DNA of 6,050 nucleotides. It comes from Acidobacteriota bacterium (GTDB taxonomy: Bacteria > Acidobacteriota > Terriglobia > Terriglobales > Acidobacteriaceae). The translations under genes and the position numbers were made by a program. The stretch spans positions 1-6,050 of the forward strand of contig JAJZJJ010000203.1 of NCBI GenBank assembly GCA_021810175.1, read 5' to 3'. Below, one piece after another: positions 1 through 6,050 of this stretch (positions are counted from its first letter, which is position 1; each line of letters begins with the position of its first letter). Under the pieces are notes generated by a model. It saw nothing but the letters and a program-made list of their open reading frames with translations, was not told the origin of the DNA and did no database searches.

Positions 1-510
1 GTGCAGATGACGGAAGGCGTGGAAGGCCTGGTGCACATCAGCGAGATCACGGCCGAGCGGCATCTGCATCATCCGCAGGACGTGCTGAAGGTGGGACAGA
101 CGGTGCGGGCGCAGGTCCTAGGCCTGGACGCGGAAAAGCGGCAGGCGAAGCTGAGCATGAAGCAGCTGGTCCCGACCAGCGTGGACGAATTCTTCTCCGA
201 GCAGAAAGCCGGCGACGTGGTTTCGGGGCGCGTGCTGGAGGTGACAGGCGAGACTGCCGCGGTGGAACTGGGCGAAGGCATCCGCGCGGCGTACCGTGCG
301 AGCGCGAAGTCCGCCCCGGCGGCGGGCGAAGCGAAGAGCGAAGGCAAGGCGGACCTTTCGTCGCTGACCTCGATGTTGCAGGCCCGCTGGAAGGGTGGAG
401 CAGCCGCACCGGCGGCGGGGCCGGAGCCGCTGCACGCGGGCCAGGTTCGTAGCTTCCGCATCGCGAAGCTCGATCCTGAATCGAGGAGCATCGAAGTGGA
501 GCTGGCCTGA
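1..510 (+). CDS. rpsA: 30S ribosomal protein S1, C-terminal part (5' end outside window)
   Basis: This is the C-terminal 169 residues of an S1-type RNA-binding protein. S1 binds mRNA on the 30S subunit and helps load it for initiation. Residues 1-55 are the end of a canonical S1 OB-fold: GVEGLVHISEI at 7-17, then a KVGQTVRAQVLGLD strand and an AKLSMKQL end. A second S1-like unit starts near residue 68 (GDVVSGRVLEV, then VELGEGIRA). It is interrupted by an Ala/Gly/Lys-rich stretch and an LSSLTSMLQARWKGG segment, and resumes at residues 147-169 (GQVRSFRIAKLDPESRSIEVEL). The GTG at position 1 is probably an internal valine, because the text before GVEGLVHISE inside an S1 repeat normally has a hydrophobic residue there. 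A shorter S1-domain protein other than RpsA cannot be excluded, since the upstream domains are not visible. Confidence 0.8.
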   Translation: MQMTEGVEGLVHISEITAERHLHHPQDVLKVGQTVRAQVLGLDAEKRQAKLSMKQLVPTSVDEFFSEQKAGDVVSGRVLEVTGETAAVELGEGIRAAYRASAKSAPAAGEAKSEGKADLSSLTSMLQARWKGGAAAPAAGPEPLHAGQVRSFRIAKLDPESRSIEVELA

Positions 511-515
511 CGGGG

Positions 516-544
516 TGGGGAGCGAGCGGTTCTTTGAGTAGAAT
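516..544 (+). promoter_or_regulatory. weak candidate promoter for the SIMPL-domain gene
   Basis: TAGAAT at 539-544 matches five of six bases of the -10 consensus. With a 17-bp spacer the -35 hexamer would be TGGGGA at 516-521, which matches only three of six. Transcription would start near 551, giving a leader of about 33 nt that carries the Shine-Dalgarno site. TTGACA at 551-556 looks like a perfect -35, but it sits too close to the start codon to serve this gene. The call rests on the -10 alone. Confidence 0.3.
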
Positions 545-583
545 GCTGGGTTGACAGCTCCGGCTCTCCATGGAGGTCTCCCG

Positions 584-1324
584 ATGAAGAAGTTCGCCCT
601 GCTTTTTGCGATTTGTGCGCTTGCATCCTTCCCTGCTGCCGGACTGGGCCAGTCCGCGAAACAATGCCCCCGGGAGAGGACCATTTCCGTCAGCGCGACG
701 GGCACGGCATCGGCCGACGCGGACCTGGCAGTGGTTCACGTGGGCTATCACGTCTATGGAGCGGATGCGGCGGCTGCTTATGCCTCGGCCTCCCGTACGT
801 CGAACGCCATTATGAAGGCGCTGACGGGGTTTGGCGTGGCTTCCGACGCGATTGAGAGCAGCAACCAGTCTTTGCAGCAGACGCAGATCTACGAGCTGAA
901 TCAGTATCCACAGGGCAGCAGCGAGAGGCGCGATCACGCGTTCCAGGCGGTGCAGAGCTGGACGGTGCGCGTCGCTCCGTCCAAAGCCGCCGGAGCGTTG
1001 AACGCCGCGGTGAACGCAGGGGCGAACGACAGCGGTTCCATTGACTGGGAGATGAAGGACGAAAGCGCCCTGGAGGCGAAGGCCGCGGCCCAGGCTGCCG
1101 CGAATGCCCGCGCCATCGCGCAGCAGATCGCCGCCAGGATGGACGTCCGCATCACGCAACTGGAGAGCCTCCAGGAGAACCAGCCCGGCCGGCCTGTTCC
1201 GCTGCGCCTGAATGCGATGATGGCTGGAATGGCGCGCCCGGAAGCCCAGACGCCGCCGCTGGCGATCAACGCGCGGAAGATTCGCGCGACGGTGACGGTG
1301 AGCGCGGTTTTCGCGATCCAATAG
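584..1324 (+). CDS. secreted SIMPL-domain (DUF541) protein
   Basis: A 246-residue exported protein of the SIMPL family, periplasmic or envelope proteins with no settled biochemical role (some are linked to oxidative stress or outer-membrane quality). The N-terminus is a signal peptide: MKK, a hydrophobic core FALLFAICALASF, then small residues around 18-22 suited to signal peptidase I. The cysteine at 28 is not in a lipobox. The mature part opens with the typical SIMPL strand ISVSATGTASADADLAVVHV (33-52). The middle is helical and alanine-rich, and the end is a beta-rich INARKIRATVTVSAVF. ATG 584 is preferred over the in-frame TTG at 551 because GGAGGT at 572-577 lies six bases ahead of it and the signal peptide begins there. 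It follows the S1 gene by 73 bp and is probably transcribed on its own. Family assignment is good; function is unknown. Confidence 0.85.
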   Translation: MKKFALLFAICALASFPAAGLGQSAKQCPRERTISVSATGTASADADLAVVHVGYHVYGADAAAAYASASRTSNAIMKALTGFGVASDAIESSNQSLQQTQIYELNQYPQGSSERRDHAFQAVQSWTVRVAPSKAAGALNAAVNAGANDSGSIDWEMKDESALEAKAAAQAAANARAIAQQIAARMDVRITQLESLQENQPGRPVPLRLNAMMAGMARPEAQTPPLAINARKIRATVTVSAVFAIQ

Positions 1325-1341
1325 GCGTGAAGTGCGGTTGA

Positions 1342-1365
1342 GGATTCATACGGGTTCGGGAATCC
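1342..1365. repeat. inverted repeat GGATTC-N12-GAATCC
   Basis: Arms at 1342-1347 and 1360-1365 are perfect reverse complements separated by 12 bases. They lie 18 bp past the stop of the SIMPL gene and 45 bp before the flavoprotein start. No T-run follows, so an intrinsic terminator is unlikely. It could be an operator or a chance repeat; six-base arms are weak evidence. Confidence 0.3.
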
Positions 1366-1378
1366 GCGGCATCCTCCT

Positions 1379-1410
1379 GGAGCAAACGGCTCTCTGAATA
1401 CAGCAGAGCC
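1379..1410 (+). promoter_or_regulatory. distant Shine-Dalgarno plus hairpin abutting the flavoprotein start codon
   Basis: GGCTCT (1388-1393) pairs with AGAGCC (1405-1410). Inside it CTG (1394-1396) pairs with CAG (1401-1403), leaving a bulged C at 1404 and an AATA loop at 1397-1400. This nine-pair hairpin ends at the base before ATG 1411. No Shine-Dalgarno site lies at normal distance. GGAG at 1379-1382 is 28 bases from the ATG in linear sequence but only five bases plus the hairpin away when folded. Folding could therefore bring the site into register or, alternatively, block the start. A third reading is a leaderless transcript, since TACAGC (1399-1404) is a poor -10 lying 12 bases before the ATG. 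Confidence 0.4.
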
Positions 1411-2763
1411 ATGGAACACGCCTTTGACATCGTTGTGATCGGAACCGGAGTGGGCGGGAGTTCGGTCGCCTACAAGTGTCAGTCTGCCGGGTGGAAAATC
1501 GCCATTGTCGATTCGCGCCCCTTTGGAGGGACGTGCGTGCTGCGCGGATGCGATCCCAAGAAGGTACTGGTGGGCGCGGCCGACGCGCACGACTGGAATT
1601 TGCGGATGCGCGAGCGCGGGATCTTCCCGGCGGTCTCGGAAATCGACTGGGGCGCGCTGATGCGCTTCAAGCGGCAATTCACCGAGTCAGTTCCGCAAAA
1701 GCGCGAGGAGGGCTTCGCCAGGGCAGGGATTCAGGCGTTCCATGGGCGGGCGCGATTCACAAATCGCAATTCACTGGAGATCGGGCACGACCGTTTGACT
1801 ACACGGCATTTTGTGATTGCATCGGGCGCCATGCCCGTTCCGCTGGGTATTCCTGGCGAAGAATACCTGACGACGAGCGAGCAGTTCCTGAACCTGGAGC
1901 GGCTTCCGCCCCGCGTCGTATTTGTCGGCGGCGGTTACATCTCCTTTGAGTTCGCTCATGTCGCGGCGCAGGCCGGCGCGCAGGTGACGATCCTCGACCG
2001 CGGCAAAAGGCCGCTGACCCGATTTGAGCCGCATCTGGTGGACATGCTGATGGCGACCTGCCGGGATCGGGGCATGGATATCCGGACAGAAACCGCCGTT
2101 GAAAACGTGGAGAAGACTGAGGACGGCTTTGTGGTCACGGCTCGGCAACAGGGCGTGGAGCAGAGATTTGAGGCGGACCTGGTCGTCCATGGCGCCGGAC
2201 GCGTGCCGGAGATTGGGGACCTGGGCCTCGACCGAGCGGGAATTGCGCATGACCGGAACGGAGTCACGGTGAACGACTATCTCCAGAGTACGACGAATCC
2301 ATCCGTCTACGCCGCTGGCGATGCCGCCGGCACACCGGGCATGCCGCTTACGCCAGTTGGGAGGATGGAGGCGGAAGTGGCCGCCGAGAATCTGCTTCAC
2401 GGCAACCGCAGGAAGCCGATCTACGAGGGCATTCCTACTGTGGTCTTCACGGACCCGCCACTGGCATCGGTGGGCATGCGGGAGGACGAGGCGGCGGCAC
2501 AGAAGCTGAAGTTTCATGTTCAGGACCAGGACACGAGCCAGTGGTATTCATCGCGCCGCCTCGGGATCTCCCGATCTGGCTCCAGAATTCTGACGGAGGA
2601 CGAGACAGACCGGATTCTGGGAGCGCACTTGTTCGGACCGAATGCCGAAGAGGTCGTCAATCTCTTTGGGCTGGCGATTCGGTCAGGGCTAACCGCCGCG
2701 GCTCTGCGGCAGATGGTCTACAGCTATCCAAGTAGTTGCTCGGATATTCCGTCGATGCTGTGA
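1411..2763 (+). CDS. FAD/NAD(P)H-dependent disulfide-reductase-family oxidoreductase lacking the His/Glu dyad
   Basis: A 450-residue flavoprotein of the glutathione reductase / mercuric reductase / dihydrolipoyl dehydrogenase fold. Visible parts in order: FAD-binding VVIGTGVGGS (8-17); the redox-active pair C42 and C47 in GGTCVLRGCDPKK; the NAD(P)-binding GGGYISFE (173-180); R197 and R200 after the second beta strand, which may suit NADPH; the second FAD motif PSVYAAGDAAG (297-307); and the C-terminal dimerisation domain. Classical members end in HPTxxE, where His and Glu form the catalytic dyad contributed to the partner active site. Here the equivalent stretch is YPSSCSD, so both are missing, and the substrate may not be a dithiol or disulfide. 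It is often annotated as mercuric-reductase-like, but no paired C-terminal cysteines or N-terminal metal-binding domain are present and no mer genes are nearby. ATG 1411 is the only usual start codon between the in-frame TGA at 1339 and the FAD motif. Fold is certain; substrate unknown. Confidence 0.9.
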   Translation: MEHAFDIVVIGTGVGGSSVAYKCQSAGWKIAIVDSRPFGGTCVLRGCDPKKVLVGAADAHDWNLRMRERGIFPAVSEIDWGALMRFKRQFTESVPQKREEGFARAGIQAFHGRARFTNRNSLEIGHDRLTTRHFVIASGAMPVPLGIPGEEYLTTSEQFLNLERLPPRVVFVGGGYISFEFAHVAAQAGAQVTILDRGKRPLTRFEPHLVDMLMATCRDRGMDIRTETAVENVEKTEDGFVVTARQQGVEQRFEADLVVHGAGRVPEIGDLGLDRAGIAHDRNGVTVNDYLQSTTNPSVYAAGDAAGTPGMPLTPVGRMEAEVAAENLLHGNRRKPIYEGIPTVVFTDPPLASVGMREDEAAAQKLKFHVQDQDTSQWYSSRRLGISRSGSRILTEDETDRILGAHLFGPNAEEVVNLFGLAIRSGLTAAALRQMVYSYPSSCSDIPSML

Positions 2764-2805
2764 TCGAGACACGGGTGGGTCTCCGCTCGTTACCGCATGA
2801 GAAGC

Positions 2806-2834
2806 AGCTTGCAGAGCAAGCTCGGGAAAGTTTT
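2806..2834 (+). terminator. candidate weak terminator or hairpin after the flavoprotein gene
   Basis: AGCTTGC (2806-2812) and GCAAGCT (2816-2822) form a perfect seven-pair stem with a three-base AGA loop, 43 bp past the flavoprotein stop. Only four T's follow, at 2831-2834, after an eight-base CGGGAAAG gap, so termination would be inefficient. Directly after it lies GGAAA-GT-TTTCC (2825-2836), a palindrome that could be an operator. The rest of the 130-bp gap (2764-2893) holds no gene and no convincing promoter that I can see. Confidence 0.4.
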
Positions 2835-2893
2835 CCACTGTATGTCTTTGCGGCTTCCGAGTGCCTGCGTCCATTAAGCTGGGAAGTAGTGCC

Positions 2894-3274
2894 ATGGCCG
2901 AGGCCCTTCCGCCCCCCAATCCCAAACGAACGATTCTGTTGCTGCTGGCTCCGCTGGCCGCAGTGTCGCTGCCGTCGCTGATCTTCTGCGTTCTGGAGCT
3001 GACGCTGTGGGCGCACGGAGCGCTGACGGCGGGACAGGTAGTTTTTCACCTGCCGGCACGAAACCTCTGGGATGAACTGCTCTCGCTGCAGACTTCCGTG
3101 TATGCGTGGGTGGCGCGCTGGAACTCGGCGGCTACCCTGGCGGCGACCGGCGTTCTGGCTTTTACCCTGCTGCGTCCGCAATGGCGGCACTGGGTGGGGC
3201 TAGCGCTGATACCCTACGGAGTGCTGCTGTGCGCCGATTTCACGATGCACCTGCAGTCGATTTTGCTGCCATGA
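2894..3274 (+). CDS. small three-helix membrane protein of unknown function
   Basis: I do not recognise the family. The 126-residue product has a short proline-rich cytoplasmic-looking start (residues 1-13, with K11-R12), then a hydrophobic segment 14-38. An amphipathic stretch (39-75) contains W59-D60-E61. Two further hydrophobic segments follow, 76-93 and 100-118, separated by the charged turn RPQWRH. This suggests three transmembrane helices. GGGAAG at 2881-2886 is seven bases before ATG 2894, which makes that start better than the in-frame GTG at 2861, which has no ribosome-binding site. The stop overlaps the start of the lyase-like gene as ATGA (3271-3274), so the two are probably co-translated and on one mRNA. 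The function is not inferable from sequence; the coupling suggests expression in step with the enzyme. Confidence 0.75.
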   Translation: MAEALPPPNPKRTILLLLAPLAAVSLPSLIFCVLELTLWAHGALTAGQVVFHLPARNLWDELLSLQTSVYAWVARWNSAATLAATGVLAFTLLRPQWRHWVGLALIPYGVLLCADFTMHLQSILLP

Positions 3275-4146
3275 ACAAGCCAACGAAGATCATCGAATGC
3301 CCGCGCGACGCATGGCAGGGACTGCCGAAGACGATCCCCGCCGAAGTGAAAGCCGATTACCTGCGGATGCTGATCGCCGCGGGCTTCCGGCACATTGACG
3401 CCGTTTCCTTTGTCTCGCCGAAAGCGGTTCCGCAAATGGCGGACTCCGAGCAGGTTCTGCAGTACCTGGACCCGCCCGGGGACGTTGAGATCATCGGCAT
3501 TGTGGTGAACGAAAAGGGCGCGGAGCGCGCGATTGAGACGGGCAGCGTCACGACGCTGGGCTTTCCCTATTCCATCTCGCCGCAGTTTCTGAAGCGGAAC
3601 CAGAACCAGACGCCAGAGGAGTGTCTGGAGGCGCTGGAAGCGGTCGGGCAGGCCGCCTTCCAGGCCGGGCTGGGATTGGTGGCATATATTTCGATGGCTT
3701 TTGGCAATCCTTACGGTGATCCCTGGAACGAGGAAGAGGTTGTGAGCGCCTGCGAGCTGCTGATCGACTCCGGCATTACGCAGATTTCACTGGCGGATAC
3801 AGTTGGTCTCGCGACACCGGCTCAGATTAGCGAGGTCGTGGCGGCGGTGACCGAGTCCCTGGGCGAAGGCGTGGAAGCCGGGATTCACCTGCACAGCCGA
3901 CCGGAAGATGCCGCCGGCAAAGTTGCCGCAGCTTACAAGGCTGGCTGCCGGCGCTTCGATATGGCAATCGGGGGCTTTGGCGGCTGCCCGTTTGCTCAGG
4001 ACACGCTGGTGGGGAACCTTGCCACTGAAATCGCGATCACCGAACTCCGCAGACTGGGCGCCGTATTGCCTGATCTGGCCCCGCTGGACAGCCTGCGAGC
4101 TGTGGCGGGCGAGATGGAAAGGAAGTTCGGTCAGGCGATCCAATAG
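3271..4146 (+). CDS. mvaB: hydroxymethylglutaryl-CoA lyase-like DRE-TIM aldolase
   Basis: A 291-residue TIM-barrel enzyme, near the usual 290-310 length. HMG-CoA lyase splits HMG-CoA to acetyl-CoA and acetoacetate, the last step of leucine breakdown and ketogenesis. Residues that match the human active site in order and approximate spacing: R12-D13 in ECPRDAWQG (R41-D42), D176 in SLADTVG (D204), metal-binding H206 and H208 in IHLH (H233, H235), the loop cysteine C239 in GGFGGCPFA (C266), and N249 in GNLATE (N275). Human E72 is replaced by D43 in IDAVSFVSPK, and HDT after the metal histidines is HSR. As I recall, this variant is shared by lyase-like proteins of Bacteroidota and Acidobacteriota. 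ATG 3271 is chosen because the family motif starts at residue 7; the frame is open further upstream, but only inside the membrane-protein gene. No acyl-CoA dehydrogenase or carboxylase genes are adjacent, so leucine catabolism is not supported by context. Other HMGL-like chemistry is possible. Confidence 0.85.
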   Translation: MNKPTKIIECPRDAWQGLPKTIPAEVKADYLRMLIAAGFRHIDAVSFVSPKAVPQMADSEQVLQYLDPPGDVEIIGIVVNEKGAERAIETGSVTTLGFPYSISPQFLKRNQNQTPEECLEALEAVGQAAFQAGLGLVAYISMAFGNPYGDPWNEEEVVSACELLIDSGITQISLADTVGLATPAQISEVVAAVTESLGEGVEAGIHLHSRPEDAAGKVAAAYKAGCRRFDMAIGGFGGCPFAQDTLVGNLATEIAITELRRLGAVLPDLAPLDSLRAVAGEMERKFGQAIQ

Positions 4147-4164
4147 GAACGTCAGCGCCAGGGG

Positions 4165-4395
4165 CTACTCCTCGCTTCTGCGCTCCCGAACCGTGCCATA
4201 GGCGCTGGAAGTCGATCGGGCAGACTTCCGATAGGCGCCGCCGCGCTTCCGAAACAGGAACTGGCGGCGGCAAATGGGGCATTCCCACGGATAAAAACCG
4301 AAGAGCGGAAACACCCGTACGCGGAAGAACCCGCGACGGGCAACCCGCAACAGCTGATCCTGCTGGCACTTTGGACAACGCGGTTTCGTTTTCAT
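4165..4395 (-). CDS. small zinc-ribbon protein
   Basis: A 76-residue basic protein with two CxxC knuckles, C7-P-K-C10 and C39-P-I-C42, a likely zinc ribbon binding one structural zinc. Between them is a basic-aromatic stretch (RRGFFRVRVFPLFGFYPWE), and after the second knuckle RRQFLFRKRG. The tail (about 53-76) is Ser/Arg/Glu-rich and probably disordered. The evenly placed cysteines and the PWECPIC motif argue for a real gene; I have an impression of similar short hypotheticals in Acidobacteriota. ATG on the minus strand reads from 4395. No clear Shine-Dalgarno site precedes it, so a leaderless or weakly translated start is possible. It is convergent with the lyase gene, 18 bp between the two stops, and divergent from mtnA. 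Function unknown; nucleic-acid or protein binding are guesses. Confidence 0.7.
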   Translation of the reverse strand: MKTKPRCPKCQQDQLLRVARRGFFRVRVFPLFGFYPWECPICRRQFLFRKRGGAYRKSARSTSSAYGTVRERRSEE

Positions 4396-4595
4396 TCGCT
4401 GAATTCAGACACCCCTGCCTACACTGCAAGCTGCCAGTGACCACTCTCTAAAAATTAGGACATGGGGAACATTGTTTTTATGATCACCGAAAATTATTCA
4501 TAAAGAAATGGGTTCAGCAGAATATTTTGCCAAAGGTTACGTTTTTGTTAGCGCCGCCCGTTGGTAACAGAGGAGCGAACCAGTACACTGAGCCC
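4396..4595. other. AT-rich divergent intergenic region
   Basis: This 200-bp gap separates the minus-strand zinc-ribbon gene from mtnA. By hand count 4445-4550 is about 31% GC (33 of 106 bases), far below the surrounding coding DNA. It holds an inverted repeat TTTATGA (4477-4483) / TCATAAA (4498-4504) with a 14-base spacer, a small CTAA-AAA-TTAG dyad at 4448-4458, and the mtnA promoter at its right edge. I see no gene or riboswitch here. It probably serves as a control region for both flanking genes. Confidence 0.5.
4561..4589 (+). promoter_or_regulatory. mtnA promoter producing a leaderless transcript
   Basis: TTGGTA (4561-4566, four of six to the -35 consensus) and TACACT (4584-4589, four of six to the -10) are separated by exactly 17 bp. 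Six bases after the -10 comes the A of ATG 4596, so transcription is expected to start at or within a base or two of the start codon. No Shine-Dalgarno site lies at normal spacing: AGAGGAG at 4570-4576 is about 19 bases away and inside the promoter spacer. Confidence 0.6.
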
Positions 4596-5654
4596 ATGAT
4601 CCCGACGCTTGAATGGACATCTGAAGGAGTTCGCTTTCTTGACCAGACCCGGCTGCCCCTGGAGGAAAGTTACGTAGTTGCAAAGAGTTACGAACAGGTG
4701 GCGGATATCATCCGCACCATGGTCGTGCGTGGGGCGCCGGCCATCGGCGTTTCGGCAGCCATGGGCCTGGCCCTTGGTGTGGAAAAGAGCGCGGCCCGTA
4801 ATGTAGACGAGTTGGTGACCGAATTTGGCACCATGTGCGACACACTCGCGGCTACCCGGCCCACGGCCGTGAACCTGTTCTGGGCGATCGAGCGCATGAA
4901 GGTGCGTTTTGCCGAGGAAGCCGCGAAGCCTGGCGCCACGCCGAAGACCATCAACACCGCGCTCACCGCGGAAGCGCAGCGCATGTACGACGAGGACATC
5001 GCAGCCTGCCGCCGGATGGGATCATACGGCGCTTCCCTGCTGCCCGAAGCGGGCGGTGTACTCACCCACTGCAATGCCGGAGCGCTGGCGACCTGCGGAT
5101 ATGGCACGGCGCTGGGCGTGATTCGTTCCGCCGTGGAGCAGGGGCGCAGGATTCACGTTTACGCCGATGAGACGCGGCCTTTTTTGCAGGGTGCGCGCCT
5201 GACCGCATGGGAACTGATGCACGACGGCATTCCCACGACGGTGCTGTGCGACAACATGTCGGCCAGCCTGATGCGCCAGGGGAAAATCCAGGCCGTGGTC
5301 GTGGGAGCGGACCGAATCGCGGCTAACGGCGACGTGGCCAACAAGATTGGGACGTATGGAGTGGCCGTACTGGCCAAAGAGCATGGCATCCCGTTCTTCG
5401 TGGCCGCGCCCTGGTCCACCATCGACGTGAAGACGCCCACCGGCGACGCCATTCCCATTGAGCAGCGGCCGGAGGTTGAGGTAACCCACCACGGTGGACG
5501 CCAGCTGACACCGCACGGCGTGGGTATTGCCAATCCGGCGTTCGATGTCACCCCAGCCAAATACGTCACTGCGATTATTACAGAGCGTGGTGTTCTGCAG
5601 GCTCCGTACAGCGAGGCATTGCGGGACATGGAGGCTGAATCGGTGGCGGGCTAG
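4596..5654 (+). CDS. mtnA: S-methyl-5-thioribose-1-phosphate isomerase
   Basis: MtnA converts the aldose methylthioribose-1-phosphate to the ketose methylthioribulose-1-phosphate in the methionine salvage pathway, in the cytoplasm. The 352-residue length is typical. Motifs: LDQTRLP (15-21), RGAPAIG (45-51), the catalytic cysteine C159 in [25 protein letters not shown] (189-202), the catalytic aspartate D239 in [19 protein letters not shown], then VAAPWST and [21 protein letters not shown]159 and D239 match the Bacillus subtilis C160/D240 pair with a constant one-residue offset. ATG 4596 (protein [11 protein letters not shown]) fits the family start; the in-frame TTG at 4527 would add 23 unrelated residues encoded by promoter DNA. 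Related eIF2B-like and ribose-1,5-bisphosphate isomerases are less likely given the motif set. No other salvage genes (mtnK, mtnB, mtnC, mtnD, mtnP) are in view, so they must lie elsewhere, or the enzyme serves another use of methylthioribose-1-phosphate. Confidence 0.95.
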   Translation: MIPTLEWTSEGVRFLDQTRLPLEESYVVAKSYEQVADIIRTMVVRGAPAIGVSAAMGLALGVEKSAARNVDELVTEFGTMCDTLAATRPTAVNLFWAIERMKVRFAEEAAKPGATPKTINTALTAEAQRMYDEDIAACRRMGSYGASLLPEAGGVLTHCNAGALATCGYGTALGVIRSAVEQGRRIHVYADETRPFLQGARLTAWELMHDGIPTTVLCDNMSASLMRQGKIQAVVVGADRIAANGDVANKIGTYGVAVLAKEHGIPFFVAAPWSTIDVKTPTGDAIPIEQRPEVEVTHHGGRQLTPHGVGIANPAFDVTPAKYVTAIITERGVLQAPYSEALRDMEAESVAG

Positions 5655-6050
5655 CTTCTGCCGGTTAACCCGCAGAAGGGGTGGGAGATTTTTTGGTTTG
5701 GGCCCCTGACTTTATCTGAGGGAGCGAAGCTGCATGAGAGTCGTCCAGCACGTCCTCATTCAGGCCGATCTGCGGGATGTATGGAGGGTTTTGGCGGATG
5801 TTGAGTCCTGGCCCTCCTGGACGCCAACCGTCCTGCGGGTGGAACTACTGGGGCCACCGGACATGGGTGCGGCGCTCAAAGTGGGATCGCGTTATCGCGT
5901 CACGCAACCGGGGCTTCGCCCGGCCATCTACCAGGTGACCGCATATGAGCCGCCCCAGTCCTTCACCTGGGCTGCGAAGCTGCCGGGAGGAGTGTTTCTG
6001 GCCGAGCATCACCTGAGCCCTTCAGGCGGTGCGGTGGAGGCGGAACTCTC

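Overview
The window is GC-rich bacterial chromosome with densely packed housekeeping and accessory-metabolism genes. It shows no phage, insertion sequence, tRNA, rRNA or CRISPR signature. The form of the ribosomal protein S1 C-terminus, the HMG-CoA-lyase variant and the small zinc-ribbon gene resemble what I remember of Acidobacteriota (Terriglobia). That assignment is inference from memory, not a database match.

Layout, left to right. Positions 1-510 hold the 3' end of a gene for an S1-domain protein, most likely 30S ribosomal protein S1. Next (584-1324) is a secreted SIMPL-domain protein with its own Shine-Dalgarno site and a weak promoter. A stand-alone FAD/NAD(P)H disulfide-reductase-like flavoprotein follows (1411-2763). 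It has the CxxxxC redox pair but lacks the usual C-terminal His/Glu dyad, and its start codon lies directly behind a hairpin. After a 130-bp gap with a hairpin comes a two-gene unit: a small three-helix membrane protein (2894-3274) overlapping by ATGA a DRE-TIM aldolase of the HMG-CoA lyase type (3271-4146). A short zinc-ribbon gene (4165-4395) runs on the minus strand, convergent with the lyase gene.

A 200-bp AT-rich divergent intergenic region leads into mtnA (4596-5654), methylthioribose-1-phosphate isomerase of methionine salvage. Its promoter is placed so that transcription should begin at or next to the ATG, which predicts a leaderless mRNA. A terminator-like hairpin follows. The window ends inside a START/SRPBCC-fold gene (from 5734).

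The genes do not form one pathway; apart from the coupled membrane-protein/lyase pair they look like independent transcription units. I found no convincing new multi-gene system. The most interesting signals are the start-site architectures (the leaderless mtnA and the hairpin-fronted flavoprotein gene), the dyad-less flavoprotein, and the coupled membrane-protein/lyase pair.
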